64,000 bases of DNA, taken from NCBI GenBank assembly GCA_030278955.1, contig JAOANR010000003.1, positions 52,300,902 to 52,364,901 of the forward strand, read 5' to 3'. Positions 1 to 12,142 of the stretch are shown piece by piece. Positions within the stretch are counted from its first letter, which is position 1; the number at the start of each line of letters is the position of its first letter. Position numbers and translations under genes: made by a program. Below the pieces are notes generated by a model that was not told where the DNA came from, did not search any database, and saw nothing but the letters and a program-made list of their open reading frames with translations. The stretch comes from Hygrophila difformis (Eukaryota > Streptophyta > Magnoliopsida > Lamiales > Acanthaceae).

Positions 1-300
1 ATTCACATGTGTTTAATAAATTGAGTAGGACATTGCCTATGAATTAGAATAAGTAGCAAAATGTTAAGAAATGATGGATTTATGTGTGCTTGGAGGATTG
101 ATCTTGATATTTGTATTCTGACTCGGTGATGAATTAAGGAGGAGGATCTATATGGACTATTTGGTTTAAATGAGGAGAACTATAACCCGGGAGGATTTAA
201 GGAGTCTATATATGCTAAATCTGACTTGCTAACCTTAGGGATTGAATAAACTATCATTTTGGTTGAGTTTGAGCTGAAATTCGAGTGTCACAGACTCAGT

Positions 301-640
301 TTAGGCGCCACACCTTCTTGGTGGCGCCTAAAACCAAGCTCAGGCGCCACATTATGCGCCATTTTTAACCCTGGGAAAACTTGAAGTCAGGTAATGCGCC
401 ACAACTTCTTGGTGGCGCCTAAAACCAAGCTCAGGCGCCACATTATGCGCCATTTTTAACCCTGGGAAAACTTGAAGTCAGGTAATGCGCCACACCTTCA
501 TGGTGGCGCATAAAATCACTCCGGAGCGCCACTTTTGGCGCCACTTTCAGACTTATAAAATTTCTTGATCCAAAAATGCGCCGCATCAACTGTGCGGCGC
601 CTAAAAGGTGTCTCCAGCGCCACTTTTGGCGCCTGACCCG
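301..640. repeat. GC-rich hairpin array, 91-bp period
   Basis: Units built on GCGCCAC...GTGGCGC repeat with a period of 91 bp: the motif CTTCTTGGTG starts near 314 and 405, and its variant CTTCATGGTG near 496. The first unit has a 9-bp perfect stem AGGCGCCAC/GTGGCGCCT around a short loop. A divergent unit at 575-630 uses GCGCCGC/GCGGCGC instead, so both arms have changed. Several chance open frames cross the array and look like by-products. The same motif recurs in the LTR at 4656-4990, so both stretches probably belong to one element family. Confidence 0.8.
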
Positions 641-960
641 GCGGGTCAGGCTCCAGACCCGGTCTGGAATCGGGAATTTTACCCCAAAATTCACCTCTTC
701 TCCTCATTTTTCATCCCAATCGACCGAGAGCTTCTTCCCTCTCTCCCGTGCGCCACCACCCTCCTCCAAGTGACACATTTGCGCCACTTTGGTAAAAATT
801 CTTCCAATTCTTGTTTCCTTCTACCAATTCTTATCTACATTGTTCAAATTCTCATTCCAAAACCTAAATTTTGCTTTGTTTGAATCAAATTAGGGTTCTT
901 CAACCCTACTTCTTCAAATTTGGGGATTCTACTCCAAAGTGCTCCAATCCTTCAATCTAG

Positions 961-1782
961 GTAAGAATGGCTATCCTAATTCCATTATTATCATATTCTA
1001 GTACTTTGGAATGCATTAATTTTGGTATTGGTGTTGTTGCTTGAATTTTGGGTTTTGTAGAATGTGGGATAAAATTTGATTTTGATTGTCTAAATTCTAG
1101 TTTTAGCATGAACAAGTGTTGTAGAACATGGATTGAATACATAATGTGAAAATTTTTGTATTAACATTAAAATTTGGGATTTTTGAGAATTTTAAAATCT
1201 GAAAATTATTTTAAATTGATTAAAATGGCATTTTTGGTTAATTGAATGGATGAAACATCACTAGAACATGTCATTTTAGTTATATTAAAAATATAAAGTT
1301 ATTTTCTTGTCAAAAATTCCATGTTTTTCATAATGTGAGTTAATCGGACCATGTTTTGATAAACACCCTTTTATGTGTAATTTAGTTAATTAAAATAGGT
1401 TAATTTATCATATGAATAAATTGGAATGAATTTAAATATTAATTTAAACCATTTGTAATGCACTAGTTTAATAATTTAGATTGTATTTGCTTATTAAATC
1501 TGAAAATTTAATAAAACAAGGAGTTTTTATTATAAAGGCATGTTCAAACATGAATTTTAAACTTTAAAATAAAATGGATGATATTTTTAAACAAAGTTTA
1601 GAATTCACAATCTTTAAAATACAACATCTTGGTCATTGAGTTATCTAAATCCCACATTCTAGGTTGATGTATATGTTTGCTTTATACTTAACACTCAAGT
1701 TAAACCTGTGGTTTAAACTTAAGTGTGAGGATGGGAGGCAATGCATATATATGATACTAACCCAGAGTTTTTGTACAACCAG
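961..1782 (+). other. Probable intron in retroelement leader
   Basis: The donor CTAG|GTAAGAATGG (GT at 961) and the acceptor ACAACCAG (ending 1782) frame an AT-rich stretch. A perfect branch-point motif TACTAAC lies at 1755-1761, 21 nt before the acceptor AG. The next ATG (1794) opens the gag-like frame 11 nt into the following exon. The interval itself has no long frame. Splicing is inferred from these signals only. Confidence 0.5.
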
Positions 1783-1793
1783 GTACTGAAATA

Positions 1794-3006
1794 ATGTATA
1801 ATCCTCCAAACCTCCCTAAGAAATCGGGTTATAGGTATATACCCATGCCCGAGGGGAGAATGGGGATTTATGATCCACAGTCACCGGATAGCATTCCTAC
1901 TCCTATTCCTGATGAGCATATTTTTGAACATCGCAGACTCCGCACGAAAAATTTAGTACAGATGGATTATCCAGGACAAAGGATTCACTGAAGCTGACGT
2001 GGAGCGATTTTCGGTTCATGATGCTTTCATGAGTCGAGGATGGATGAAATTTGCTGCGCATCCGGAAGGAGTTTACTCTTGGGAGCTTACTAGACAATTC
2101 CTATGTAATGCTCGGTATGATCAGTATACTTCATGGATTAGGGGGGTGCCTGTGCCATATGGTCCCGCAGTAATCAATGAACTGTATGGTACTGTGGATG
2201 TCTCTTGCACGGCTACGAAGAAGAAGCACTTTCATGACCCTATTCATGAAGAGGAAGGAGGACCAGAATTGGAGAAAAGAATCCTGAAAGAGATGTTTGA
2301 AACGCAAAAGAAAGTTGCCTACATAGGGGAGAAGAAGGAAAATGTTGTTGCCACTTTAATGGCTGCACCGCTTTATCAGATCTACCTGCTCTACAAGCAT
2401 AAGGTGTTTCCTACTTCGCACACTTCACAACCGAATGCAGAGGAGCTGTATTTTGTGTATTGTGTGAAGAACGGGTTGCCTATTGACATTGGGGATATGG
2501 TGGCATATGAGTTGGATAAAATGGCGTCTGACGCTGCACGGACTGTGCTGGGATTTCCTGCGCTGATCTGGACACTTTGTGAGAGAGCTGGAGTGAATAT
2601 GACAGCCTATGCTCATGATTTGAAACCCAAGCATCCTATCTCTTTCAAGAATTTCTATAATAAGCCTGGAGTAAAATGTGCAGAGCTTGGTTACCCTACT
2701 ACATCCCGTGGGGCACCCACTTGTCATCCTGATATACCTAGTACATCTGGTGCTAAGGTAGAGCCTGCAGAGATTGCAATCAATAGAATGACCTATGAGA
2801 TTCATCAGCTTAGAGCCGAGATGAAGAGGAAGGAGGATAGTACATAGGCACAGTTTGCACGACTTTCCAGCAGACTTGAGTACTTCATGTCTGCAAATCT
2901 AGGTGATCGATATATTCCTCCTACTACTAGTTCGAGCTCTACAGGGAGTGATGATGTTCCTAGGGAAGATGAAGTAGGTGATTCGGATGGATCTTTAGAA
3001 ATCTAG
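1794..3006 (+). pseudogene. Broken gag/plant-transposon-like gene
   Basis: The frame opens at ATG 1794 (MYNPPNLPKKSG) and stops at 1989-1991. A homogeneous coding stretch continues in another frame, readable from about 1966 (IIQDKGFTEADVERF), to a TAG at 2845-2847. Beyond that TAG the same frame stays open for 52 more codons to a natural stop at 3004-3006, with a Ser/Thr/Asp-rich tail. I therefore read one gene of about 400 codons with a one-base frameshift near 1970-1980 and one nonsense codon. The block with RGWMKFAAHPEGVY and WIRGVPVPYGPAVINELYG resembles the putative plant transposon protein domain (Transposase_32 type) found in LARD/Athila-like elements. No protease, reverse transcriptase or integrase follows, so the element is non-autonomous or internally deleted. 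Confidence 0.6.
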
Positions 3007-4352
3007 ATTTTTTTATTAGATAGGATTGCTCCCTTTTGGTTTAATTTGTAATAGTTAGAATCATTTTGGTACTATTTTGCTTATTTAATTAGCATCTGTC
3101 CATGTTTATTTAATTAATGAAAAGAATTAATAGAAATTAAAAATCTGAAATTTATAAATTAAAATAATAAAAATCTGAATTAAATAAATTATGGATAGAA
3201 TTTAATTGTTTTAATTTATAAATTACCATGTGTTCTAACGATTATCTTTTGTGTAAGCAAATACCATATAAATATATAAAGGAGCAGGATATGCCATGAG
3301 CAAGCAAGCAAAAGGGGGACATCCAATACGGTGAAAGAATTTCTAGGATCTACATATTCCAGGTGTGATCTTTTCATGTTATATATTATCAATTTGCATG
3401 AAGTATGTGGTAAGAGCTTGAGTCGATTTAATTTTATTTTACTGTTTATTATGATTTGAATAAAATGGTACATGCATGATTAATTGGTTTAAATTTAAAT
3501 TGTGTTTTCTCAGTGGTGCTATTATTTAGAGATTATCACATCATTGCCAATCTGGAGAAAATCTAAATAAGTCTAAATGTTCTGCTCTAATCCGATTTTA
3601 CAATTTAATTAGTGTTAGGTTTCTTAGTTTAAAGTCCTAGACTTTGTCAAATTGTTATGCAAGTTGTTTGGGCTATTGATGACAATTCTATTTGCCTTGC
3701 AGAAAACTATTTGATTAATTAGACTAGTTATTTAAAATGTGGAGAGTTATCATTATTTATAAATAAATATGCTCGTTCTAAATCTTTTTAAATGCTTAAT
3801 TAAAATAAAGTCAGAGTGAGAACCCTAAAAAAAAACAAGTTATCTTGCAAAAAGAAAAAGAAAAGAAAAATTATTGAAGAGTGCAAGATCAAAAAAAAAA
3901 AAAAAAAGAGAAAGGGTGATCAAATATAAATTCTTAAACTCTTGACTGGATGACTGGCACATATTCGGTGACACGAGTAGCTTTTGGAATTCAACCGTCT
4001 ACAACTCAGCCAAAGTGTCTAGAATATAGTGAAACCTAGCCATAGATTGAGCATATTTAAAGACTGGAATAGAAAAGCATATTTACATTACTCACTTTCC
4101 CATATTAAGTGCTATGTATAATTAATCTGTTTTATGTATTGTAAGTGTATTGGGTATCTAGTTCTGATAGCTGATGCATATCAATTTGCCTAGTTCTAGT
4201 ACATTAAACTTTGAACCCTCTTAACTCATTTTATTGTTGAAATCTATGATTTGGCAGAACTATAGAGACTTTATCTTTATTATCTTGATTGGCAAGTTGA
4301 TGTGCTAATTGATCTCATTGCTCAAGGGACGAGCAATATTTAAGTGTGAGGA
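3007..4352 (+). other. Non-coding 3' internal region of LTR element
   Basis: No supported gene lies here. The stretch is AT-rich with A-rich runs at 3827-3910. It ends in GGGACGAGCA...TTAAGTGTGAGGA (4326-4352), the kind of purine-rich tract that precedes the 3' LTR in Tat/Athila-type elements. A near copy of TTAAGTGTGAGGATG also occurs near 1720-1735. Confidence 0.45.
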
Positions 4353-6462
4353 TGTTGATGCACCCTGCGAAACCACATTTAAATAAGCTTAAATTATGTT
4401 AAAATGAACCTAAATTGCATGCATGAGACTCTATTTTACTGCTTTTTAATGTATATTTCATGTGATGTGTAAATATTAATAAGACCGGTTAAATTGAGCT
4501 TATCTGAGCCCAATTTACCTTGCTTTATGTTTTATAATAAGACTTTGGCAATTCTAATGCATTGCAATGATGTTTCAGGCATTAAAATGAAGAAAGAAGA
4601 TGTTCGGATGTCAAAGGATGCAAAATTCGGAATTTTCAACACTGGAAAGCTCCAGAATGCGCCACATGGGCATGGCGGTGCCTAAAATCATGCTTGAGCG
4701 CCACATTATGCGCCACCTCAACACTTAGCAAAATTTCGGATGGAAAAAAGCTTCAGGATGCGCCGCAATAGCTTGGTGGCGCCGAAAAGTACTCCGGAGC
4801 GCCACAAAATGCGCCGCAGGGTAAAATTTAGGAAATTGTCAGAATGCACCGCATCTTCTTGGCGGCGCATAAAAGTGCCTCTCAGCGCCACAAAATGCGC
4901 CACTTTCAAAAATTCGGAAAATCTTCGTATGCGCCGCAGCTCCTTGGTGGCGCCGAAAACCTCTTCCGAGCGCCACTTTTTGCGCCACAGTCACGGTTGA
5001 GCAGTTTTCTAACCTCCCGAACACGGTTTTAAGGCCCGTTTATCGTCATTTCTTCATATCAGACTTACCATTCATCGATAGAAACTCTCTGAAACATTTG
5101 AGAAATGGGAGAAGAAGGCCGGAAACACAGAATCAAGCCGGAGGAATTGGCCAGAATGCTGTTCTGATCGAGTTCTTCCTATCATAGGTGTTGCCTTTCT
5201 TTTTCTTGCTTTGTAATGAATTGAAATTGCCTCTAAATGTAATCTGCTATCATGTTTTTAATTTGTAGACGGATTTCTGTATTGTTCGTGTTAGAAGTAT
5301 TCTAGAACGGGAGTTCAGAATCACTTTGAAGTACGAATTCATCTTTTACGGAAGTAATATAATGTGTCGCTGTTTTCTATTGGAATCTGGAATTATGATT
5401 AAAATGTCAGATTATGTTTTATTTGGTTTGAGCGCCATTCTGCATAAATGGTAGACGTGAAATTCATGTTTTGGTGTTAATCTGCTTTTTGATCGAGTAA
5501 ATTGGAGTAATCTGATATGATGTTAGAATCTGTATTAGGATTAAATGTTAGATGCCATTAGATTGATCGATATTCTGTGTTTTACCAAATCTGCTATTTA
5601 CATTACCAATATGCTAAAGCTTAGAATTGACCGATCAATCTGTATTTTCTATTTTTTAGCAATCTGGCATTAATTCTAATATATCTGCATTTTAATATTA
5701 TTAAATAAATCCAGTTTACCATGTTTTGTTATTATTTTACCATAATTGTTAAATTATTTACACTATTCTGCATAATTAAATGTTAGAATCAAATTCTGTG
5801 ACTTCTGCTTTGCTAAATCAGGAGATAAAAAGTAGAATTAATATTTTAGTATCGGAATTGGGAATAAATTACATTATAAATGGATTCTGGCATGTGCACA
5901 ATGATTTGGGAAATGAAAAGTGCCTTTTAATTGCTATAGGAAAATTTGTAAGCTTGGAAAAAATTCAAATTTAGGCCTAGAATAATGATTGCAGAATGTT
6001 AGATAATTTAATCAGCTTCCATGAAATCTGTTTAAGCATAATTTTATTATTAGTAGATTATAATATTTTTAATCTTTATAAAATAATTAATTTTAAGAAA
6101 TTGATCTTTTTAGACATTGGAAAATGCTAAATCAATATGCAATTTCTATTTTATATAAAGATGGCAATATTTAAAATATTACAAGCATCTCCCATTTATA
6201 ACTTTATTAATTATAATTTTAATTTGCTTTATTTTAAATTTAATTTCACTGTTTATTTTTAATTAAATCACCATTAGAATCAATTAAAATCTGTTTAAAT
6301 ATAATATATATAATTAATGAACTTAAGAACAATTAAAATTTCTCCGGAATAAAATAATATTCTGAAATTCCCTGTGGTTCGACCCGGTATTCACCGGTTT
6401 TTATTACTTGATGACAACCATCCGCTTGTGGTAAAATATGAGTAGTGAAAATCGACCCATCA
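4353..6462 (+). repeat. LTR of Tat/Athila-like (LARD) element
   Basis: The stretch opens TGTTGATGCACC straight after a polypurine-like tract and closes ...ATCGACCCATCA, giving TG...CA ends with a short inverted TGATG/CATCA. Near the end, CCCTGTGGTTCGACCCGG is the phrase usually seen at the U5 end of Tat/Athila-like LTRs. Length is about 2.1 kb. The 5' LTR partner is not recognisable in the window and probably lies upstream, so the target duplication cannot be tested. No coding function is supported inside. Confidence 0.6.
4656..4990. repeat. Second GCGCCAC hairpin array, in the LTR
   Basis: Four units of roughly 85 bp each run: GCGCC(A/G)C, short loop, (G)GTGGCGC or GGCGGCGC, then AAAA, then AGCGCCAC(A/T)nATGCGCC(A/G)C. 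The arms vary between GCGCCAC and GCGCCGC, and several partner arms tolerate the change through G-T wobble. This is the same design as the array at 301-640 but with more diverged spacers. Confidence 0.75.
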
Positions 6463-7917
6463 CAGGGTTTGTGTCGCGGACCGTGGGTTCGCGACAGAAG
6501 TGCCTCGCGACCGAGGGTTTTCAAAATTTTAAGACAAAGTGTCCCTAAACATCCATGTCGCGGAACAGCCTCCCTGTCGCTAGACGTGGCCTCGCGACAG
6601 GAGTCGGTTAGCGACATGGATGGTTCAGGACACAAGTCAGTAAAAGCAGAATTGAACAGTGGCATGCAAACAGCGTGATCTCACCCTATTTCGGATTAAA
6701 AAGCATTTCTAAGCTAAAAACAACCAAACAACAATGGAAATACGCAAGAACATGCTAGAACAGAAATAAACTAAATGGGAACAGTATTTAAAAATAAAGC
6801 ACTATCCTAATCTAGGGTTTGACCACACACATACATAACATTATCCATAAAAATAATGACAATAAGCACAATAAAGGGAAATGGGGGTCAAATGACTCCA
6901 ACATGAAAATAAAAGCATTAAATCCATGGGGTGTGAGTCCCATTTCATGATTTGGGACACATAATGCGAATATTTTCCCATATTATTAAATGGGTTTGTT
7001 AATACCCATCATTTGGGTATTACAAAACCCTAAAAAAAACAAAGTTTAGATGGAAAAACATGGTGAAAACTGACTACCTAACCACTGGAACAGTGGAAAA
7101 CAGTAAACAAAACACTACACTAAGCTAAACTATGGACATAATTAAATAATACAAAAAAATTAAAAACTAAACTACACTACCTAAGAACTGGGCGTTGATC
7201 TTGCCTTCAAGAGGATGAACTCTAATTTTTCCAACCCTGAGCTCATGGGGGTCACCTCATATTTATAGAAGTGGAACCCTAGGCCCATGGGCTTGATCTG
7301 AGGCTCACTGTGTCTCAAGACATCACACACATCACATTGTGTCGCGGAACTGGAAGTCTGTCGCGGAACATCACTGCATGTGGTAAGGCTTCTCGACTGG
7401 GTCTTGGGCCTCTATTGGTGCGTCTGTGTTGCTAATCAGGCCTGTGTCGCTAAACCATGGTCCGCGACTCGGGCCTAGCACCACAGCCTATCTGGACTGG
7501 TCTCTTCTTCATGCTGCATGCTGTGTTGCTAAACCCTCCTGTGTCGCTAAGCCATGGACCGCGACACAGGAGCTTCCGCGACCGGGTGTTCCAGGACTGG
7601 GCTGAATGGGCAGATGGGCCGAAATTGTTCTTTTTGTGGGCTTTTTCTATCTTTTCCCATCTTTTTGTATTCCTTTTTCTTTTCTTTTCTTTTTCTCATG
7701 TTTTTGGATTTTTCTAACATAAATGTGTAATAAAATTACATATTTATGCATTTTTCACACCAGCTCAATATTTTTACAATTATGCATAAATCTGTCCAAT
7801 TCAACTGCTTTCTTATTTAGTATAAGACCGGAATGCGATCAAATGCCCATTTTAGACACGGAAATGATTGAAAATAATGGTAATTTCTGGCCATTATCAG
7901 CCGACACAATCAGGATT
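6463..7917. repeat. Repeat with TGTCGCG palindromes, possible minus LTR
   Basis: No gene is supported. Two clusters of GC-rich palindromes (6470-6640 and 7340-7600) share the core TGTCGCG/CGCGACA. Strong stems include CCTGTGTCGC/GCGACACAGG (near 7540-7572) and a nested pair CATCCATGTCGC/GCGACATGGATG enclosing CTGTCGC/GCGACAG (near 6558-6626). On the minus strand CTATAAATATGAGG (near 7255-7268) is a good TATA box followed by leader-like sequence. This suggests an LTR in minus orientation, but I could not fix its ends. Confidence 0.45.
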
Positions 7918-10900
7918 TCATAACCACACCTCCAATTTCTCCTTCCCAGCCGCACCTCTTCTAGCCCAAAACTCCGCTAAAGAATTCCTTTCCCTAAAAG
8001 TGTGTTGCACTTTCACATACCCCCCACATCTGAATAGCCAAAACCGGTCTCAAGTACTCATTGAACCTCCATGGAATTTTATCCGGCTCCTTCAACCAAT
8101 GAACCACATTTTGAGAATCACTTCCAAAGATCACTTTTGGGATGGGGAATCCATGTTCACATAACAAAGCGTTACATACTCTACTCACCGCTGCAATTTC
8201 GGCCTCATTGGAATCCTTGAAGCCAATATTGTCTCATAGAATATACTCCAAATATGACCTTTCCACCATCATCCCTAATTACACCACCAACTCCAGCGGA
8301 TCCCGGGTTACCAAGCGACGACCCATCGGTATTCACCTTCCACCATCCTACCTCCGGGTGTTCCCATTCCAGCGAGCCCCTCGGCACACAATTACTCCGA
8401 TCCCCCGTACACCGTACTTATCAGCTATCCAAGGCAAACAGTTTGCAATCCGCTCCAGTTCACCGACCCTGCCCCCTCATCCGCATGCCACCAGACTCCC
8501 ACCCTCCATTTCACTATCTCCTCCGCCATTCTTTTATCAAACCGCACTCCATTAAAAACCACATCATTACGAAGCTTCCATATACACCAAAAAATTGCTA
8601 GGCCTGTTAGGTACCATGCCTTCTTCCTATTCCATCTAATAGGACAATCAAACCATCCCACCAACATCTCTAATGCCCTCCCCGGAGCCACCCAATTCAA
8701 CCCAAACCAATTTAAAGCCAAATACCATAAATCACGTACCTCCTTGCACTGACAAAAAAGGTGATCCAACGTTTCAGCCTCCACCCCACAGCATGGACAC
8801 ATCCCATTTGTGATCTGACCGCATCCTCTCTTGACCAGCACATCTCTCACCGGAAGTGCATTATGAAAAATCTTCCATGCCAACATCTTCACTTTCATAG
8901 GACATTTCACTCTCCACATCTTGTTAAAAAACCATCTCATATCCTCTACACCAGCAGCCTCACACCGCCTCCAGCATGACCCTATTGAAAACTGTCCGCT
9001 CCTCTCATGTTTCCATCTAATTTTATCCCCCGAGAATCTGTTCATAAGCGCTTGGTTGATGCACTGAATAAAATCATCCCACACTCCTAACTCCCAGTCA
9101 AACAATTGTCTTCTTAGATCAATCTTCCATTCCCAATCCACTCCCTTCCAATTCCCAAAATCTATTATCTTTCCCTCCTTGTTTATTGCTAGCGCATACA
9201 ACCTTGGAAACATTTCTTTTAATGTCAACCCCCCCTCCATCCACCTATCCTCCCAATACCTCACCCGAGTACCATCCCCCACCTGAATAAACATACTGCC
9301 CTCCAATCCCAACTGATCACAACACTCCCACCCTCTACAGATACTACCCCACACAGTCCTTCGTTTTATCACTTCAGGGAGTAAAGGTGCCTTACTTCTA
9401 TAATACTTAGCATCAATCACATTTTTCCGAAGTGTGTTCTCCCCTCCAAACCTCCATCTCCATTTGTACAACAAAGCATTGTTCATTTTCTCCACATTTC
9501 TAATACTTAACCCCCCCCCCTCCCAATGTAAGCATATATCCTCCCATTAAACAGTATGAATACGCCTCATGCCTTCCCACTCATTCCAAAAAAACCTCCT
9601 CTTCAGCCTTTCAAAATTCTCAGCCACAGTTCTCGGTATCTTGAAAATAGACAAAAAATATATTGGTAGACTATTCATTACGGACTTTATCAAACACCAT
9701 CGCCCAGCTTGCGACAATAACCTCCCCTTCCAACCCGCCAATCTCTTCTCAACCCTATCAATAACCGATTGCTAAACCGACACCCCATTAATCCGGCCTC
9801 CAACCGGGATCCCCAAATATTGCATTGGCCATTTTCCCACCTCACATCCCATGACCCCTGCTGCTTCCCGAAGAAAATCTCCTTCACAGCTAATTCCAAA
9901 GATACAACTCTTATTGAAATTAATCTTAAGACCCGTCGTTAATGAAAGACATCTCAGTATACGCTTTAGATTTATCACTTGCATGAGCTCCCCTTCAAAA
10001 AGAGAACCGTGTCGTCCGCGTATTGTAGGTGCGAAATAATCATGCTGCCATCAGTCCCCACCGCCAGTCCCCTGTACACTCCCATCTCAACCGCCCGACT
10101 CATCAAACAATTAAAAATCTCCGCTACCAAAACAAAGAGATAAGGGGATAGAGGGTCCCCTTGTCTCAACCCTTTTTCCATCCTAAAATATCCTGTTGGG
10201 GTACAATTTATAAGCACCGATGCTTTCGCAGATTTCACACAAACCATCATCCACCGTATCCACTTCTCCTCAAATTTCATTACCCTTAAAACTCTTTCCA
10301 ACGCTTCCCACGATACATTATCATACGCCTTGTCGAAGTCTAACTTCACCACGAATCCTTTCTTCCCTGAACTTTGAGTAGTTTGAATAACTTCAGACGC
10401 TATAAGCACTCCATCTAGGATTTGTCTTCCTTTGACGAATGCCATTTGAGCCTCTCCCACCAATCTACTTATCTCTTCCTTCAACCGCCTTGCTAGAGCC
10501 TTTGCCACAATTTTGTAAACACTTCCTAACAATGATATCGGTCTATACTCGCCAAATTCCATTGGATTTTCTACCTTAGGAATTAAGGTAATGAACGAGT
10601 TCCCTAAATCCCTCGGCAGAGCATCCTTTGTCTCCAAACCTTTAAACACTTCCAACACCTCCTCCTTCACATTCGGCCAGAAATTCTTTATAAATTCAAT
10701 GTTGAATCCGTCCGGACCTGGAGCTTTATTCCCATCGCAACTCCACACCACTTCACGAATTTCCTCCTCTGTAAAGCTTCTTATCATCCAATTCCTCTCC
10801 ACCTCGTCCACCTGCTTCAACCCTATATTATCAATCTCAAAACCCTCCTCCCTCTGTCTGGTAAACTTCGATTGGAAAAACCTAACCGCCTCCTCTTTTA

Positions 10901-12085
10901 TTGCCCTCGGCTCACCAACAACCACACCATCAATTTTAATCGCACCAATAAAGTTCCTCCTCTTGTTGAACGCAGTAACGGCATGGAAGAATTTTGTATT
11001 CTGATCCCCTTCTTTAAGCCACCGGATGCGAGATTTTTGTAGCCATCTACGTTCCTCTGCTAGCAACAGTCCCTCCAACTCCTTTTTCTTGTTACACCAC
11101 TCCATCCGCACGCCCCCATCTCCCTCCCCATCTGACATCTTCTCTACCAGTACACTAATTTCCTCCTGAAGCCTCTGAATTTTAGAATCCATATCAGTCG
11201 CCCCATAGCCATTCCATTCTCTAATCCTTTTTTTAATTCTTGTAATCTCCACAATATACCCCTCCCTCCAGCCGCCCTTGATCCATCCCAAGCTTGTTTA
11301 ACCACCTCAGAAAATCCCTTCATCTCCAACCAATAATTATAGAACCTAAATGGTTTATGCCCCCATGATTTTTCCCCCACCTCTAACATGACCGTGTAGT
11401 GGTCCGAAAGCACCGAATCCCCTCTTTTTTGCACCACTGATCCCTCTAAACAAAGCCAACCTGGTGAAACAAGAAACCGATCTAGACGACTCATCACCCT
11501 CCCACCCCTCCCGACCCAAGTAAACAAACCCCCCTCCATAGGTAGATCCACTAAACCCAACTGTTCCATCAAATTCCTAAAATCCCTATTTGAACTGCCC
11601 TCCCCGCCACACCCCATTCTCTCACCCTCTCCGACCACCGCATTGAAGTCCCCCAAAAAACACCAAAGATCCCCATTATTAGTCTCACACTTCTGTATAA
11701 AAAGATCCCAAAGAACCAATCTTTCTCTTCTGTCATTCGGAGCATGCACACACACCATATTAATCTCCTCTCTCAACCCACTAATCCTACCCTTTATCCA
11801 TATAAAATGATGCTCCTTCTTGATCACCCTGAACATCCCCCAGTTTGAATCCCACACCAAGAGCAAGCCCCCCGCACTCCCCACACTCGGCTGGAAACAA
11901 AAATCAAAATTCCCTGAGCCCCATAAACTAGAAATAAACCTATCCCTAAACTCACTCATTTTAGTTTCTTGAAAGCAAATCATCTGTGGTTTAGCCTTCT
12001 TACACAACCTCTTACACAACCTCTTGACAGCCCTCCTCCTAACTCCTCCATTCAAACCCATAAGATTGCACGTAATTAACCGCAT
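7918..12085 (-). pseudogene. LINE ORF2: endonuclease, RT and RNase H
   Basis: Order along the minus strand: APE-type endonuclease from ATG 12085 (NLMGLNGG, then FLGDFNAVVGEG and a C-terminal SDHYTVML); reverse transcriptase 11291-9975 (RPISLLGSVYKIVAKAL, GLRQGDPLSPYLF, catalytic YADD near 10020); thumb region 9984-9547; zf-RVT region 9495-8425; and RNase H 8387-7918 with active-site-type residues in VNTDGSS, NEAEIAAV and FGSDSQNVV. Frames change near 11260, 9985, 9780, 9510 (at a C-run), 8400, 8210 and 7997, so the protein cannot be made as it stands. The final frame ends RERNSLAEFWARRGAAG and stops at 7918. The enzyme would nick target DNA and copy the LINE RNA. Confidence 0.85.
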
Positions 12086-12142
12086 AATATACTACTATAC
12101 TCTAACTCACAGACCCCTCCCTACTAGATCAACACACCCACA

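Noticed and set aside
301..640. CRISPR-like array
   Set aside because: The repeats are LTR-type hairpin units with similar, not unique, spacers in a plant genome; no cas genes are present.
443..883. Overlapping open frames across the GC-rich hairpins
   Set aside because: They follow the palindromes on both strands, have no family features and do not match between the two arrays.
9505..9525. A biological frameshift at the C-run in LINE ORF2
   Set aside because: A homopolymer of about ten C could equally be a sequencing or assembly error, so I do not claim it as a real lesion.
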